This document shows positions 14,049 to 23,050 of a stretch of 42,385 bases of DNA, piece by piece. Origin of the DNA: Levilactobacillus namurensis DSM 19117 (GTDB taxonomy: Bacteria; Bacillota; Bacilli; Lactobacillales; Lactobacillaceae); NCBI RefSeq assembly GCF_001434785.1, contig NZ_AZDT01000012.1, forward strand, positions 1-42,385. The letters run 5' to 3'. The position numbers and the translations under genes were made by a program. The notes beneath the pieces were generated by a model. The model did not search any database. It saw nothing but the letters and a program-made list of their open reading frames with translations, and had not been told where the DNA came from. Position 1 is the first letter of the stretch. Each line of letters begins with the position of its first letter.

Positions 14049-14996
14049 ATGCAATGGACTGAGGTCAGTGTTTTGACCACCAACGAGGCCGTAGAAGCGG
14101 TCAGCAACATCTTACAAGAAGCGGGCGCAAGTGGCGTTAAGATTGATGACGCGGCAGATTACCAGCATTTACAAGCTAGACCCGATGAGATTCTCGACCT
14201 GGGGGATATCCCGCATCGCACCACGGGGGCTGAAGTCACAGCGTACTACCCGGCGACGGTCTTTGTACCGGAGATTTTGCCCACCATTAAACAACGGGTC
14301 AATGAGCTGGCTAGTTTTGGCCTGAACGCCGCCCCCGGAAAAGTGACCACCCAAGCGGTGGCGGACGAGAGCTGGGCGACTGCCTGGCAAAAATATTATC
14401 ATCCAGTCCGGATCACCCGGTATTTGACCGTGACCCCTAGCTGGGAAGACTATCAACCGGTTCAACCGGGCGAGCAAGTGATTCGCCTGGACCCGGGGAT
14501 GGCGTTCGGGACGGGGACCCATCCGACCACGCAACTTTCCCTGACGGCATTGGAAATGGTGGTTCGGGGCGGCGAGCGGATGTACGACGTTGGAACGGGT
14601 TCCGGGGTCTTAAGCATCGCCGCGAAGTTCTTAGGCGTTGACCAGATCACGGCGTTTGACCTTGATGACGTTGCCGTCCGGTCCGCTAAGGCCAACTTGG
14701 CGTTGAACCCAGTCGCTGCGGACGTGGTGGCTAAGCCCAATGATTTATTGAACGGGATTCACCAACCGGTCGACTTGGTCGTGGCGAATATCTTGGCTGA
14801 GATTATTGTTCCGTTAGTTCCGCAGGCTTGGGAAAACTTGACGCCCGGGGGTTATTTCCTGACATCGGGGATCATTGCGGATAAACTAGAGACGGTGGTT
14901 GCCGCTCAGAAGAAGCAGGGCTTCATCATTGACAACATCTTACAGATGAAGGATTGGCGTGGCGTGATCGCGCATAAACCAACGGAGGATGAATAA
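14049..14996 (+). CDS. prmA: ribosomal protein L11 methyltransferase PrmA
   Basis: The 315-residue protein has full family length. It has an N-terminal substrate-recognition domain ([20 protein letters not shown]), then a linker and the S-adenosylmethionine-dependent methyltransferase domain with [14 protein letters not shown] (from residue 148), [14 protein letters not shown] (about 179-192), AFDLDDVAV and [12 protein letters not shown], the NxxA-type catalytic loop typical of PrmA. It trimethylates ribosomal protein L11 in the cytoplasm. AAGGAGGA precedes the ATG. rsmE follows after two bases, so the two ribosome-modifying enzymes are co-transcribed, an arrangement common in Firmicutes. Confidence 0.95.
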   Translation: MQWTEVSVLTTNEAVEAVSNILQEAGASGVKIDDAADYQHLQARPDEILDLGDIPHRTTGAEVTAYYPATVFVPEILPTIKQRVNELASFGLNAAPGKVTTQAVADESWATAWQKYYHPVRITRYLTVTPSWEDYQPVQPGEQVIRLDPGMAFGTGTHPTTQLSLTALEMVVRGGERMYDVGTGSGVLSIAAKFLGVDQITAFDLDDVAVRSAKANLALNPVAADVVAKPNDLLNGIHQPVDLVVANILAEIIVPLVPQAWENLTPGGYFLTSGIIADKLETVVAAQKKQGFIIDNILQMKDWRGVIAHKPTEDE

Positions 14997-14998
14997 GG

Positions 14999-15742
14999 AT
15001 GCAACGGTATTTCTTAGAGCACCAGCAGCAAGATGGTGACCAGGTCACGTTGGATGCGGCGACTACCCACCACTGGGTCGTGGTCTTACGCGCGGCAGTG
15101 GGCGATACGGCGGAATTCGTGGATGCTAAGGCCCACCTTTTCCACGGTGAGCTCCTGACGGCAGATACCGCTGCGGCGACCGTCCGGTTACAAGCGGTGC
15201 CAACGCCAACCGTTGAGTTGCCCGCAGCTATTACGATTGCCTGTGGCTTGCCTAAGCAGGAAAAGGCGGAATGGATCACGCAGAAAGCCACCGAAATGGG
15301 AGTCGCCCACGTGATCTTCTACGGTGCCGATTGGTCAGTGGCCAAGTGGCAGGGAAATAAAGTGGCGAAGAAGTTGGCGCGTTTGACCAAGGTCGCGCAC
15401 GGGGCAGCGGAGCAGTCCCACCGTTTGCGCCAACCAGATGTGACGTATGCGCCGACGTTGCGGGCCGTTTTGCAGACGACTTATGACCATTCCGTCATGG
15501 CCTACGAAGAATCGGCCAAACAGGGGGAACACAGCGCCCTTAAAACCGCGTTGCAAGCGGTCACCTCGGGACAGACGGTTCTGGCCATCTTCGGGCCCGA
15601 GGGGGGGATTAGTCCTGCTGAAGTCACCCTAGCGCAGACGGCTGGTGCGACCCTGGTGGGCTTGGGCCCGCGTATCTTGCGGACCGAGACGGCGCCCCTG
15701 TATTTCTTAACGGCGGCCTCGGTCTTGTGGGAACTGCAGTAA
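14999..15742 (+). CDS. rsmE: 16S rRNA (uracil-1498-N3)-methyltransferase RsmE
   Basis: The 247-residue protein has an N-terminal PUA-like domain (MQRYFLEHQQQDGDQV, THHWVVVLRAAVGD) followed by a SPOUT (knotted) methyltransferase domain: CGLPKQEKAEWITQKATEMG, an SHRLRQPDV region, FGPEGGISPAEV (GPEGG at 199-203) and the knot LGPRILRTETAPLYFL. It methylates U1498 of 16S rRNA in assembled 30S subunits. It starts two bases after the prmA stop codon and is translationally coupled to it. Confidence 0.95.
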   Translation: MQRYFLEHQQQDGDQVTLDAATTHHWVVVLRAAVGDTAEFVDAKAHLFHGELLTADTAAATVRLQAVPTPTVELPAAITIACGLPKQEKAEWITQKATEMGVAHVIFYGADWSVAKWQGNKVAKKLARLTKVAHGAAEQSHRLRQPDVTYAPTLRAVLQTTYDHSVMAYEESAKQGEHSALKTALQAVTSGQTVLAIFGPEGGISPAEVTLAQTAGATLVGLGPRILRTETAPLYFLTAASVLWELQ

Positions 15743-15825
15743 TCCTGAAAATCAGGTGAAATCGTCCTGAAAACATGCTAAAATGGTTGCAATTATTCTT
15801 GAAAGAGAGTTAGGTGGGGGTCAGA

Positions 15826-16167
15826 ATGGATCATTTGAAGAAGCTCGGGTGGCCCTACTGGGTCGTCGGAATCGGTTTGGGGCTAGTGGTCCCGGCAGTG
15901 GCCCAACTGTTAGCCGTGAGTGCTGTGATTCGTTTCGGTGTTTTGCTACTGGTGATCAACGGCAGCGCAGCGATTGCGGTGGGACGGGTGATTGCCCGTC
16001 GGCAGCAGCCCAAATGGTGGGTCCTGATTTTTCCAGTCTGTTACTGGCTAGGGGCGTATGCCTTCTTGCCAAGATATACCCAGTACTTTGCGCTGGTGTA
16101 CCTGTGCCTGTCATATTTGACGGCCGGGTTAAGTACCATGGTCACAACACAAGAAACTAAAAACTAA
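15826..16167 (+). CDS. small four-helix membrane protein upstream of rel, unknown function
   Basis: The 113-residue protein has four hydrophobic segments (about residues 10-30, 32-52, 65-82 and 86-103), a short basic loop (RVIARRQQPKW) and a polar C-terminus (TTQETKN). No family is recognised. ATG 15826 is preferred: AGGTGGGGG (15812-15820) is its ribosome binding site and overlaps an in-frame GTG at 15814 that could extend the protein by four codons. It ends 17 bases before the rel start, so the two are probably co-transcribed. A role linked to the stringent response is guilt by association only. Confidence 0.7.
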   Translation: MDHLKKLGWPYWVVGIGLGLVVPAVAQLLAVSAVIRFGVLLLVINGSAAIAVGRVIARRQQPKWWVLIFPVCYWLGAYAFLPRYTQYFALVYLCLSYLTAGLSTMVTTQETKN

Positions 16168-16184
16168 GGGTGGTGACGGCCGAT

Positions 16185-18413
16185 ATGACCAAAGAACGCG
16201 TTTGGACGGCTGAAGATGTAATTGCCAGAGTGGGACAATATATGAATGCGGAACACGTTGAAATGGTGGTCAAAGCCTGTCATTTTGCAACGGTTGCCCA
16301 TCAAGATCAGTTCCGGCAGTCTGGCCAACCCTATATTATGCATCCCATTCAGGTGGCGGGGATTCTGGCTGACCTGAACATGGATCCCGAAACCGTTTCT
16401 GCCGGATTCCTCCACGATATCGTGGAGGATACGGGGGTCACGTTGGGGGATGTCCGGGAACTATTTGGCGACGACGTGGCTTTGATCGTCGATGGCGTCA
16501 CCAAGCTTGGAAAGATCAAGTACAAATCAAATAAGGAACAGCTGGCGGAAAATCACCGAAAATTGCTCTTAGCAATGTCGAAGGATATTCGGGTGATGAT
16601 TGTGAAGCTGGCCGACCGGTTGCACAACATGCGGACGTTGCAGCATTTGCGCCCGGATAAGCAACGGCGTATCGCCAACGAAACGTTGGAAATTTACGCA
16701 CCGTTGGCTGACCGGTTAGGGATCAGTACCATCAAGTGGGAGCTTGAGGATATTTCGCTGCGGTACCTGAACCCCCAACAGTATTACCGCATCGTCCACC
16801 TGATGAACTCACGGCGGGATCAGCGGGAATCTTACATTGCGGCGGCAATCAAGGATATTCAAACGTCGATTGCGGATTTGAAGCTGAATCCGGAAATTTA
16901 TGGTCGGCCTAAGCACATCTACTCGATTTACCGTAAGATGAAGGACCAACATAAACAATTTAGCCAAATTTATGACCTGTTAGCGATTCGGGTGATCGTG
17001 GACACCATCAAGGACTGTTACGCGGTTTTGGGAGCGATTCACTCCCAGTGGAAGCCCATGCCGGGACGGTTCAAAGACTACATTGCCATGCCTAAGGCCA
17101 ACATGTACCAGTCGCTACATACCACGGTGATTGGTCCCGAGGGTAAGCCACTGGAAGTTCAGATCCGGACTAAGGAAATGCACGCCGTGGCAGAATACGG
17201 GGTCGCGGCGCATTGGGCTTACAAGGAAGGTGTGAAGGATAAGGTTCAGGCCACCAACACGGGGGATAAGCTGAACCTGTTCAAGCACATCATCGAACTT
17301 CAAGAAGACACCGATGACGCGGCCGACTTCATGGACAGTGTTAAGGGTGAGCTCTTCGGGGACCACGTGTACGCGTTCACCCCCAAGGGCGACGTCTTAG
17401 AGTTGCCTAAGGGAGCTGGCCCGCTGGATATGGCCTACGCAATTCATACGGAGGTTGGGCACCACACCACGGGTGCGACCATCAACGGTAAAATCGTGCC
17501 ACTGGATTACGAGATCAAGAATGGGGACATTGTAGACATTCGGACCTCGAGTAGTTCGGCGGGTCCTAGTCGGGATTGGTTGAAGCTGGTTTCCACGCGG
17601 CGCGCACGTAATAAGATCAAGCAGTTCTTCCGGCAACGGGATCGGGAACAAAACATCGACCAAGGAGAGGAAATGGTCGAGCGGATGGTTCGTGATTTGG
17701 GCTATGACCCTAAAGCGACCCTGACCAAGGAGAACCTGGATAAGGTCACGGCTAAGTTGCATTACCAGCAAGTCGATGACCTGATGGCCGCCATTGGGTT
17801 CGGTGATCTGCAACCTCGCGGGGTGGTTAACCGCTTGACGGAAGATCAACGGCAAGCCGCCGAGGATGAACGTCGGCGCCAAGAAGAACGCGAGCTATTG
17901 GAAGAGCACCAGACCATCAAGAACGATGGGGAAACGGACAAAAAGGACCGGAAGAAGCAACCGGATGGCGTCGTCATTGAAGGCGTCGACAACCTGTTAG
18001 TCCGGCTGAGTCATTGTTGTTCACCGGTACCGGGAGACCCGATTGTGGGATACATCACCAAGGGCCGGGGAGTTTCCGTTCACCGGACGGATTGTCCCAA
18101 CGTTCGTCACGCTGAAGAGAACGGCGAGCGAATCGTCTCCGTGAAGTGGGGCGACGAACACGGCAACCGGACCAATTACAATGCCAACATTGAAGTCCAA
18201 GGTTACAACCGGAACGGCCTGCTAAACGAGGTCTTGCGGATGATCAACAACTCCACCAAGGATCTGACATCGATCAACGGGAAGGTCGACCATAATAAGA
18301 TGGTCATCATCTCGGTGAGCCTGGGAATCCGTAATAAGTGGGAGCTGCAACGGGTCATGGATAATATCAAGAACGTACCGGACGTTTACGTAGTTAAGCG
18401 CCCGTTCCGTTAG
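16185..18413 (+). CDS. relA: bifunctional (p)ppGpp synthetase/hydrolase Rel
   Basis: The 742-residue protein has the full long-RSH order. First comes an HD hydrolase domain with HDIVED (His77-Asp78) and [12 protein letters not shown], then the synthetase domain with [30 protein letters not shown] (from residue 295) and [24 protein letters not shown] domain follows ([18 protein letters not shown]), then the conserved-Cys region ([11 protein letters not shown]) and a C-terminal ACT domain. It makes and degrades the alarmone (p)ppGpp in response to amino-acid starvation sensed on the ribosome. The hydrolase motifs are intact, so it is bifunctional. The start is uncertain: GTG codons at 16170 and 16173 are in frame upstream of ATG 16185, and the RBS AAGGGTGG is loosely spaced. 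dtd follows after 11 bases. Confidence 0.95.
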   Translation: MTKERVWTAEDVIARVGQYMNAEHVEMVVKACHFATVAHQDQFRQSGQPYIMHPIQVAGILADLNMDPETVSAGFLHDIVEDTGVTLGDVRELFGDDVALIVDGVTKLGKIKYKSNKEQLAENHRKLLLAMSKDIRVMIVKLADRLHNMRTLQHLRPDKQRRIANETLEIYAPLADRLGISTIKWELEDISLRYLNPQQYYRIVHLMNSRRDQRESYIAAAIKDIQTSIADLKLNPEIYGRPKHIYSIYRKMKDQHKQFSQIYDLLAIRVIVDTIKDCYAVLGAIHSQWKPMPGRFKDYIAMPKANMYQSLHTTVIGPEGKPLEVQIRTKEMHAVAEYGVAAHWAYKEGVKDKVQATNTGDKLNLFKHIIELQEDTDDAADFMDSVKGELFGDHVYAFTPKGDVLELPKGAGPLDMAYAIHTEVGHHTTGATINGKIVPLDYEIKNGDIVDIRTSSSSAGPSRDWLKLVSTRRARNKIKQFFRQRDREQNIDQGEEMVERMVRDLGYDPKATLTKENLDKVTAKLHYQQVDDLMAAIGFGDLQPRGVVNRLTEDQRQAAEDERRRQEERELLEEHQTIKNDGETDKKDRKKQPDGVVIEGVDNLLVRLSHCCSPVPGDPIVGYITKGRGVSVHRTDCPNVRHAEENGERIVSVKWGDEHGNRTNYNANIEVQGYNRNGLLNEVLRMINNSTKDLTSINGKVDHNKMVIISVSLGIRNKWELQRVMDNIKNVPDVYVVKRPFR

Positions 18414-18424
18414 GAGGACACAAG

Positions 18425-18871
18425 ATGCGAATTTTACTGCAACGGGTTACCCAAGCTAGTGTGACCATCGATGGTCAAGTCCATGGTCAGATTGGCCCGG
18501 GCTTCTGCCTATTGGTGGGCGCCGAGGACAGTGATACCAGCGAACAGGTGGATTACCTGGTGCGCAAGATCAGTCGGTTACGGGTCTTTAGTGATGCGGC
18601 GGGCAAGATGAACCTGAGCATTGCTGATGTTCAAGGCAGTGTTCTGTCAGTCTCCCAGTTTACGCTATACGCCAACACCAAGAAGGGCAACCGGCCCAGC
18701 TTCGTGGGGGCGGGAGATCCCGACCACGCGCATCAGCTATACGACGAGTTCAACACTAAGTTAGCGGCCACGGGGATTCCCGTGGAGACGGGCGTCTTTG
18801 GTGCGGACATGCAAGTCGCATTGACCAACGATGGACCAGTAACGATTTGGTTCGATACGGATCAGCTTTAA
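18425..18871 (+). CDS. dtd: D-aminoacyl-tRNA deacylase Dtd
   Basis: The 148-residue protein has full family length with the signature [17 protein letters not shown], the catalytic [19 protein letters not shown] block and, near the C-terminus, [11 protein letters not shown]. Dtd hydrolyses D-amino acids (and glycine) mischarged on tRNA. TAGGAGGA precedes the ATG. It lies 11 bases after rel, the classic rel-dtd pair of Firmicutes, and ends at a terminator. Confidence 0.96.
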   Translation: MRILLQRVTQASVTIDGQVHGQIGPGFCLLVGAEDSDTSEQVDYLVRKISRLRVFSDAAGKMNLSIADVQGSVLSVSQFTLYANTKKGNRPSFVGAGDPDHAHQLYDEFNTKLAATGIPVETGVFGADMQVALTNDGPVTIWFDTDQL

Positions 18872-18882
18872 ACGATAATCGA

Positions 18883-18913
18883 AACGACCAGTGTTCCTGC
18901 TGGCCGTTTTTTT
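18883..18913 (+). terminator. intrinsic terminator of the rel-dtd operon
   Basis: A 9-bp stem with one mismatch (18883-18891 with 18900-18908) is followed by T7, 12 bases after the dtd stop codon. Confidence 0.8.
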
Positions 18914-18931
18914 GAGGAGGTAGCCCAGATC

Positions 18932-19576
18932 ATGCGTTATCAGAATTTATTTTGGGATTTTGACGGGACTTTGGTCAATACTTATCCGGGGATGGTCGCC
19001 GCGTTCAGCGAGGCCCTGGTAGATGATGGGGTCAATGATTTTGAAATCGATACGGTAGAAATTTACAAAACCATGCGGCAACATAGTCTGGGGACCGCCC
19101 TGCAGCGGTTCTCAGCGGAGTTTAGCTTGGGGAAAGAACGACTGGCCAAGCTCTACCAGCTCGCCGCCGCACCTAAGCTGGCACAAGCTCAGGCGTTTGT
19201 CGGAGCCGCGGAGTTGTTAACCGCCGTGGGTCAACGGGGCGGGCATCACTTTTTAGTGACGCACCGGGATGCCAAGGCGTTGGATCGGTTGACCGAGTTA
19301 GGGTTGAAGGCGGCCTTCACGGGGGCCGTGACAGCGGCAGATCAGTATCCACGAAAACCGGACCCCACTAGCCTGCAAGCGCTCTGTCGGCAATATGACG
19401 TTGACCCGCAAACGGCCATCATGATTGGTGACCGGAACTTAGACGTGCAAGCGGGCCACCGGGCGGGAATGGCTGGTGCCCTCTTCGACCCGGAACACCT
19501 GATCGTTGATGAGAGTCAACCAGAGATTCGGGTCACGCAATTGGGTGAGCTGCAGACCTGGCTATTGGCCAAGTAA
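18932..19576 (+). CDS. HAD-family hydrolase (phosphoglycolate-phosphatase-like)
   Basis: The 214-residue protein is a subfamily IA haloacid dehalogenase. Motif I WDFDGTLVN has the nucleophile Asp, motif II is FLVTHRD, the motif III Lys lies in RKPDPTSL, and motif IV is MIGDRNLDVQAG. The helical cap (residues about 18-80) is of the PGP/beta-phosphoglucomutase type. The substrate is probably a small phosphorylated metabolite and cannot be named from sequence. GAGGAGG gives a good start at ATG 18932. It lies between two terminators and is therefore probably monocistronic, perhaps fed by read-through from dtd. Confidence 0.88.
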   Translation: MRYQNLFWDFDGTLVNTYPGMVAAFSEALVDDGVNDFEIDTVEIYKTMRQHSLGTALQRFSAEFSLGKERLAKLYQLAAAPKLAQAQAFVGAAELLTAVGQRGGHHFLVTHRDAKALDRLTELGLKAAFTGAVTAADQYPRKPDPTSLQALCRQYDVDPQTAIMIGDRNLDVQAGHRAGMAGALFDPEHLIVDESQPEIRVTQLGELQTWLLAK

Positions 19577-19602
19577 TCATCGGCTACGAATTAAGCTAAT
19601 TA

Positions 19603-19638
19603 AAAAGCCTCAGCACGCGTTAAGGTGCTGAGGCTTTT
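19603..19638. terminator. bidirectional terminator between convergent genes
   Basis: A perfect 14-bp stem (19603-19616 with 19625-19638) has A-rich left and T-rich right arms around an 8-base loop. It lies between the convergent HAD gene and the fructosamine-kinase-like gene. Confidence 0.85.
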
Positions 19639-19662
19639 AGCGTCTAGTTGAAAGGATGGCGC

Positions 19663-20505
19663 CTATCCTCGACTTAAGGTCACGTCAACGGCTTCACCGT
19701 AAGTCTCACCGAAGAGGTTCAGGTGGGCTAGAAGGTAGTAGAGCTGGTAATGAGGTAACCGGTCAGCGTACCCGGCGTCTAGTGGGTAGGCGTCTTGGTA
19801 ACCCTTATAGAAATCGCCATCGAAGCCACCGAAGATGGTAGTCATGGCCAGGTCGAACTCGCGGTCACCGTACAGGGTGTCGGGATCGATCAACGTGGGG
19901 GTCCCTTCGGCGGTGAAGAGGTAGTTTCCCGCCCAGAGGTCGCCGTGAAGCAGGGCGGGCACAATCTTGCGGTCCTGGTTTTCGTTGACGATGGCTTGGC
20001 GAACCCGTTGATACTCACGTTCCCGGTGTGCGTTCCAGAGGTGATGGGCTTGGGCCCGTTGCACCAGGGGGTCGAGTCGTTGTTGTAAGTAAAAGGTGGT
20101 CCAGTCGGATTGCCACTGGTTATGCTTGGGGAGCTTGGCGACCAGGTTGTCCTGGTCGAAGCCAAATTTGGGCGCGGTCACTTGATGGACCCGGGCGACG
20201 GCTTGCCCCAGTTCGTACTGGGAACCGGTACCCGTTTCCAGAAATTCCAATAACAGGTAGGCATCTCCGTCGATGGTGCCGGTCCCGATGACGTCGGGAA
20301 CGTTAACGGCTTGACTAAGGGCGTGCAGTCCCGCCACCTCGTGAGTGTAGAAGCTCGCGGGGGTCTGGGGTTGGACCAGTAAAAAGTAGGGGCCTTCGGC
20401 GGTCGTCAGACGAAAAGCCTGGTTGATGTCGCCCCCGGAGACGGGTGTGGCGGCGGTAACGGTAGGTAATGGTAATTGGGCGAGCCAATTTGCTGATAGT
20501 TGCAT
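19663..20505 (-). CDS. fructosamine/ketosamine-3-kinase family protein
   Basis: This 280-residue protein has an aminoglycoside-phosphotransferase-like kinase fold. It shows TPVSGGDINQAFRL (nucleotide-binding loop with the Gly-rich SGGDIN typical of FN3K proteins), LLLEFLETG (hinge), LLHGDLWAGNYLF (catalytic Asp) and LIDPDTLYGDREFDLAM (metal-binding DP, with the family-typical GDREFDLAM). Bacterial members phosphorylate ketosamines or ribulosamines and are thought to repair glycated proteins; the true substrate here is unknown. It lies 24 bases after the amidase gene on the same strand, so the two probably form an operon. Confidence 0.88.
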   Translation of the reverse strand: MQLSANWLAQLPLPTVTAATPVSGGDINQAFRLTTAEGPYFLLVQPQTPASFYTHEVAGLHALSQAVNVPDVIGTGTIDGDAYLLLEFLETGTGSQYELGQAVARVHQVTAPKFGFDQDNLVAKLPKHNQWQSDWTTFYLQQRLDPLVQRAQAHHLWNAHREREYQRVRQAIVNENQDRKIVPALLHGDLWAGNYLFTAEGTPTLIDPDTLYGDREFDLAMTTIFGGFDGDFYKGYQDAYPLDAGYADRLPHYQLYYLLAHLNLFGETYGEAVDVTLSRG

Positions 20506-20529
20506 AGAGATTCGCTTCTTTCCAAATGA

Positions 20530-21381
20530 TTAATGCTGAGTCGTAAAGTAGCGACTAAGACCTTGAACGACATTGTTGGCCACGGTTTCTTGATAGCGCG
20601 CGTTACGAATGTCGCTAAAGTCCTTTTTGGTGTTGATGTAGCCCATTTCTAACAGGAGGGCTGGTTGCCGGTTATCCCGGATGACTTCGAAGTTTCCGTA
20701 GCGAATTCCCCGATTGGTCAGCGGTAAATCGTTCATTTCCTGATTGACGGCCTCTGCCAGGGCGTATGAGGTCTTGCGGTGGTAGTAGTAGGTCGTGGTC
20801 CCGGAAGCCAGATTATCGGTGGGAGAAGAATCAAAGTGGAAGCTGATGAAGGCGTCCGCTTGATGGGTGTTGGCGAGTTCGGGGCGGTGAGCCAAGCTAA
20901 CCGTGGTATCCGAATTGCGGGTCATGATGACGTGAGCCCCCTTAGCCCGGAGCAGGCGGGCCACCCGTTGGGCCAACTCGAGGGTGTAAGTCTTCTCATC
21001 GTGCTTCTGGTCGATCGACAGGGCACCGGAATCACTGCCCCCGTGTCCGGGGTCCAGGACAATGGTGGCTTCGGAGAGGGTGGTGGCGTGGGTTAACTTA
21101 CCGGGATGGTCAACTAACCAACTGGCGACCCATCCGAAGTGGTTCTGACTGTCACGCACGTGGTACCAGTTATCTTTTTCACCGATGATGGTGAGCCGGC
21201 TATTTTTAGCCACTTTGGTGGTCACGGCGTAGGTCAATCCCGGGCCCCGTCGCAGGTTTAAGTTACTGACGGTGGCGGTTACGGCGTTGTTGCGGACGAA
21301 CGCGATCAGCAGGCCCCCGGCGACCAGTAAAATAATTAGGCTGGTGACCAGGCCAGCCCAGTTCTTTGGTTTAAAATGCAT
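20530..21381 (-). CDS. N-acetylmuramoyl-L-alanine amidase (Amidase_3) with SH3b domain
   Basis: The 283-residue cell-wall hydrolase has an N-terminal membrane anchor or signal helix (residues about 10-29), then a bacterial SH3 domain (NLRRGPGLTYAVTTKVAKNS, GWVASWLVD). The zinc amidase_3 domain follows, with VLDPGHGGSDSGA (Zn His), a downstream Glu, SFHFDSS (Zn His) and LLEMGYINTKKD with the catalytic Glu. It cleaves the bond between MurNAc and the L-Ala of the stem peptide, outside the membrane. GGGAGC is the RBS, and a TGGTATAAT extended -10 (21411-21419) lies upstream. It is divergent from the hisS-aspS operon. Confidence 0.92.
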   Translation of the reverse strand: MHFKPKNWAGLVTSLIILLVAGGLLIAFVRNNAVTATVSNLNLRRGPGLTYAVTTKVAKNSRLTIIGEKDNWYHVRDSQNHFGWVASWLVDHPGKLTHATTLSEATIVLDPGHGGSDSGALSIDQKHDEKTYTLELAQRVARLLRAKGAHVIMTRNSDTTVSLAHRPELANTHQADAFISFHFDSSPTDNLASGTTTYYYHRKTSYALAEAVNQEMNDLPLTNRGIRYGNFEVIRDNRQPALLLEMGYINTKKDFSDIRNARYQETVANNVVQGLSRYFTTQH

Positions 21382-21410
21382 GTCCGTGCTCCCTTTTTCA
21401 AATTATGACA

Positions 21411-21419
21411 ATTATACCA
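21411..21419 (-). promoter_or_regulatory. extended -10 promoter element of the amidase operon
   Basis: The minus strand reads TGGTATAAT, 30 bases upstream of the amidase start codon. No good -35 is seen, which is usual when the TGn extension is present. Confidence 0.55.
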
Positions 21420-21459
21420 CGCCCAACGGGGACAACCTGCTAACTTATCAGCGGGAACC

Positions 21460-21488
21460 TTGACTTTTGGCAAAGCTTTCAGTATTCT
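21460..21488 (+). promoter_or_regulatory. predicted promoter of hisS-aspS
   Basis: TTGACT (21460-21465), a 17-base spacer and TATTCT (21483-21488) lie immediately upstream of the T-box leader. Confidence 0.65.
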
Positions 21489-21499
21489 TAAGGAGAATA

Positions 21500-21708
21500 A
21501 AATAGAAGCCGATGAGAAAGACTAGTAGAAGGTTATCCGTTTACAGAGAGGTTGTCTCGCTGAAAGCAACCAACGTGGTGAATTTGAAGACACTTTTGAG
21601 GCTAATGGTCCTGATGTGGCCATTCGTTTGCAACGTTATCCTGCTGAGAAAATAAAAAGGTGGTACCGTGCATACCTGCGCCCTTGTCAATTGACAGGGG
21701 CGTTTTTT
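21500..21708 (+). promoter_or_regulatory. T-box leader of hisS-aspS (Asp specifier GAC, overlapping His CAC)
   Basis: The leader has the standard T-box parts. Stem I carries the AGTA loop-E strand at about 21524-21527 and an AGAGAG distal motif. GAA (21586-21588) on the 3' strand is followed by the specifier GAC (21589-21591) and a purine. The T-box sequence GGTGGTACCGTG spans 21659-21670. A terminator stem (21679-21702) with T6 follows. Uncharged tRNA pairing with specifier and T-box would switch to the antiterminator and allow hisS-aspS expression. GAC fits aspartate; the overlapping CAC (21591-21593) is a histidine codon. Confidence 0.88.
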
Positions 21709-21741
21709 ATTTTGGGCAGCGCCAAGAAAGGAAGAATGTAT

Positions 21742-23037
21742 ATGCGTTACCAACGGCCAAAAGGAACGGCGGATATTTTACCCGGGACCTCTGAGACCTG
21801 GCAATTCGTCGAAGCCACGGCGCGGGACCTGTTCGCCCGTTACCGGTTCGATGAGATCCGGACGCCGATGTTTGAGAACTTCGACGTCTTCTCCCGGACA
21901 TCCGGGGATACTTCGGATATCGTGACGAAGGAAATGTACGACTTTAAGGATAAGGGGGATCGGCACTTATCCCTACGTCCGGAAGGAACGGCGGGGGTCG
22001 TACGGGCCTTCGTTGAAAATAAGCTGTATGGTCCGGAGACCACTAAGCCTTACAAGGTCTACTACATGGGCCCCATGTTCCGTTACGAACGGCCCCAATC
22101 CGGTCGTCAACGGGAATTCCATCAGATCGGGGTGGAAGCCTTCGGGAGTGATGCACCGGAGTTAGACGTTGAAGTGATTGCTTTGGGGATGAACCTCCTC
22201 AGCAAGCTGGGGTTGACCCACTTACGGTTAGCGCTGAACACGTTGGGCGACAAAGAGACCCGGGATGCTTATCGGCAAGCCCTCATTGCGTTCTTGGAGC
22301 CCCACTTTGAAGAGTTAAGTGACGATTCCAAGGTCCGGTTGCACAAGAACCCGCTGCGGGTCTTGGATAGTAAGGATCAACACGATCAGGCCATCGTTGC
22401 GGATGCACCGTCGATCCTGGACTTCTTGACGCCCGAAGCCACGGCGCACTTTGACCAGGTCAAGGCGAGCTTGGATGCTTTAGGCATCGCTTACGACGTC
22501 GATGCGACCATGGTGCGGGGGTTGGATTACTACAACCACACCATTTTCGAAATCATGGCAGATTCACCGGCGTTGGGTGAAGGATACACCACGGTCTTGG
22601 CCGGTGGCCGGTACAACGGGCTGGTCAAGGAACTCGGTGGTCCCGAAATGCCCGGTGTGGGCTTCGGGATGGGGGTCGAACGGTTAGTCTTGCTGATGGA
22701 AGCCGAACAAGTGGCGGTTCCTGACCAGCATTCGTTAGACGTCTACATCGTAGGAATCGGGGATGACACGTCGATTGAGACGTTGAAGCTGGTTCAAGCG
22801 ATTCGGCATGCGGGCTTGACGGCCGACCGGGACTACCTTGGCCGTAAACCTAAGGCCCAGTTCAAGACGGCTAACCGTTTAGCCGCCAAGTACACCCTGA
22901 CGATTGGAGACCAAGAGTTGGCCAATCAGACGGCGAACTTAAAGGCCATGGCCACGGGTGAAGAGATCAGTGTGCCGTTGGCAGATATTTACCAAGATTT
23001 TCAAAAAGTTGTGAGCGAAGGCTTCAACACAAAATAA
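21742..23037 (+). CDS. hisS: histidyl-tRNA synthetase
   Basis: The 431-residue class II synthetase charges tRNA-His. The start [15 protein letters not shown] is typical of the family; motif 2 is [18 protein letters not shown], the HisRS-specific block is [13 protein letters not shown], and GGGRYNGL is represented as [11 protein letters not shown]-terminal anticodon-binding domain is present. An open frame extends upstream to 21616 but runs through the T-box and terminator, so it is not coding. I chose ATG 21742 over ATG 21736 from the RBS AAAGGAAG (21727-21734) and from homologue starts. It is regulated by the T-box leader, and aspS follows after 13 bases. Confidence 0.96.
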   Translation: MRYQRPKGTADILPGTSETWQFVEATARDLFARYRFDEIRTPMFENFDVFSRTSGDTSDIVTKEMYDFKDKGDRHLSLRPEGTAGVVRAFVENKLYGPETTKPYKVYYMGPMFRYERPQSGRQREFHQIGVEAFGSDAPELDVEVIALGMNLLSKLGLTHLRLALNTLGDKETRDAYRQALIAFLEPHFEELSDDSKVRLHKNPLRVLDSKDQHDQAIVADAPSILDFLTPEATAHFDQVKASLDALGIAYDVDATMVRGLDYYNHTIFEIMADSPALGEGYTTVLAGGRYNGLVKELGGPEMPGVGFGMGVERLVLLMEAEQVAVPDQHSLDVYIVGIGDDTSIETLKLVQAIRHAGLTADRDYLGRKPKAQFKTANRLAAKYTLTIGDQELANQTANLKAMATGEEISVPLADIYQDFQKVVSEGFNTK

Positions 23038-23050
23038 GAGGGGAAAATCA

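Noticed and set aside
21616-21741. Upstream in-frame extension of hisS
   Set aside because: It runs through the T-box sequence and the terminator hairpin; the family start MRYQRPKGT and the RBS place the real start at 21742.
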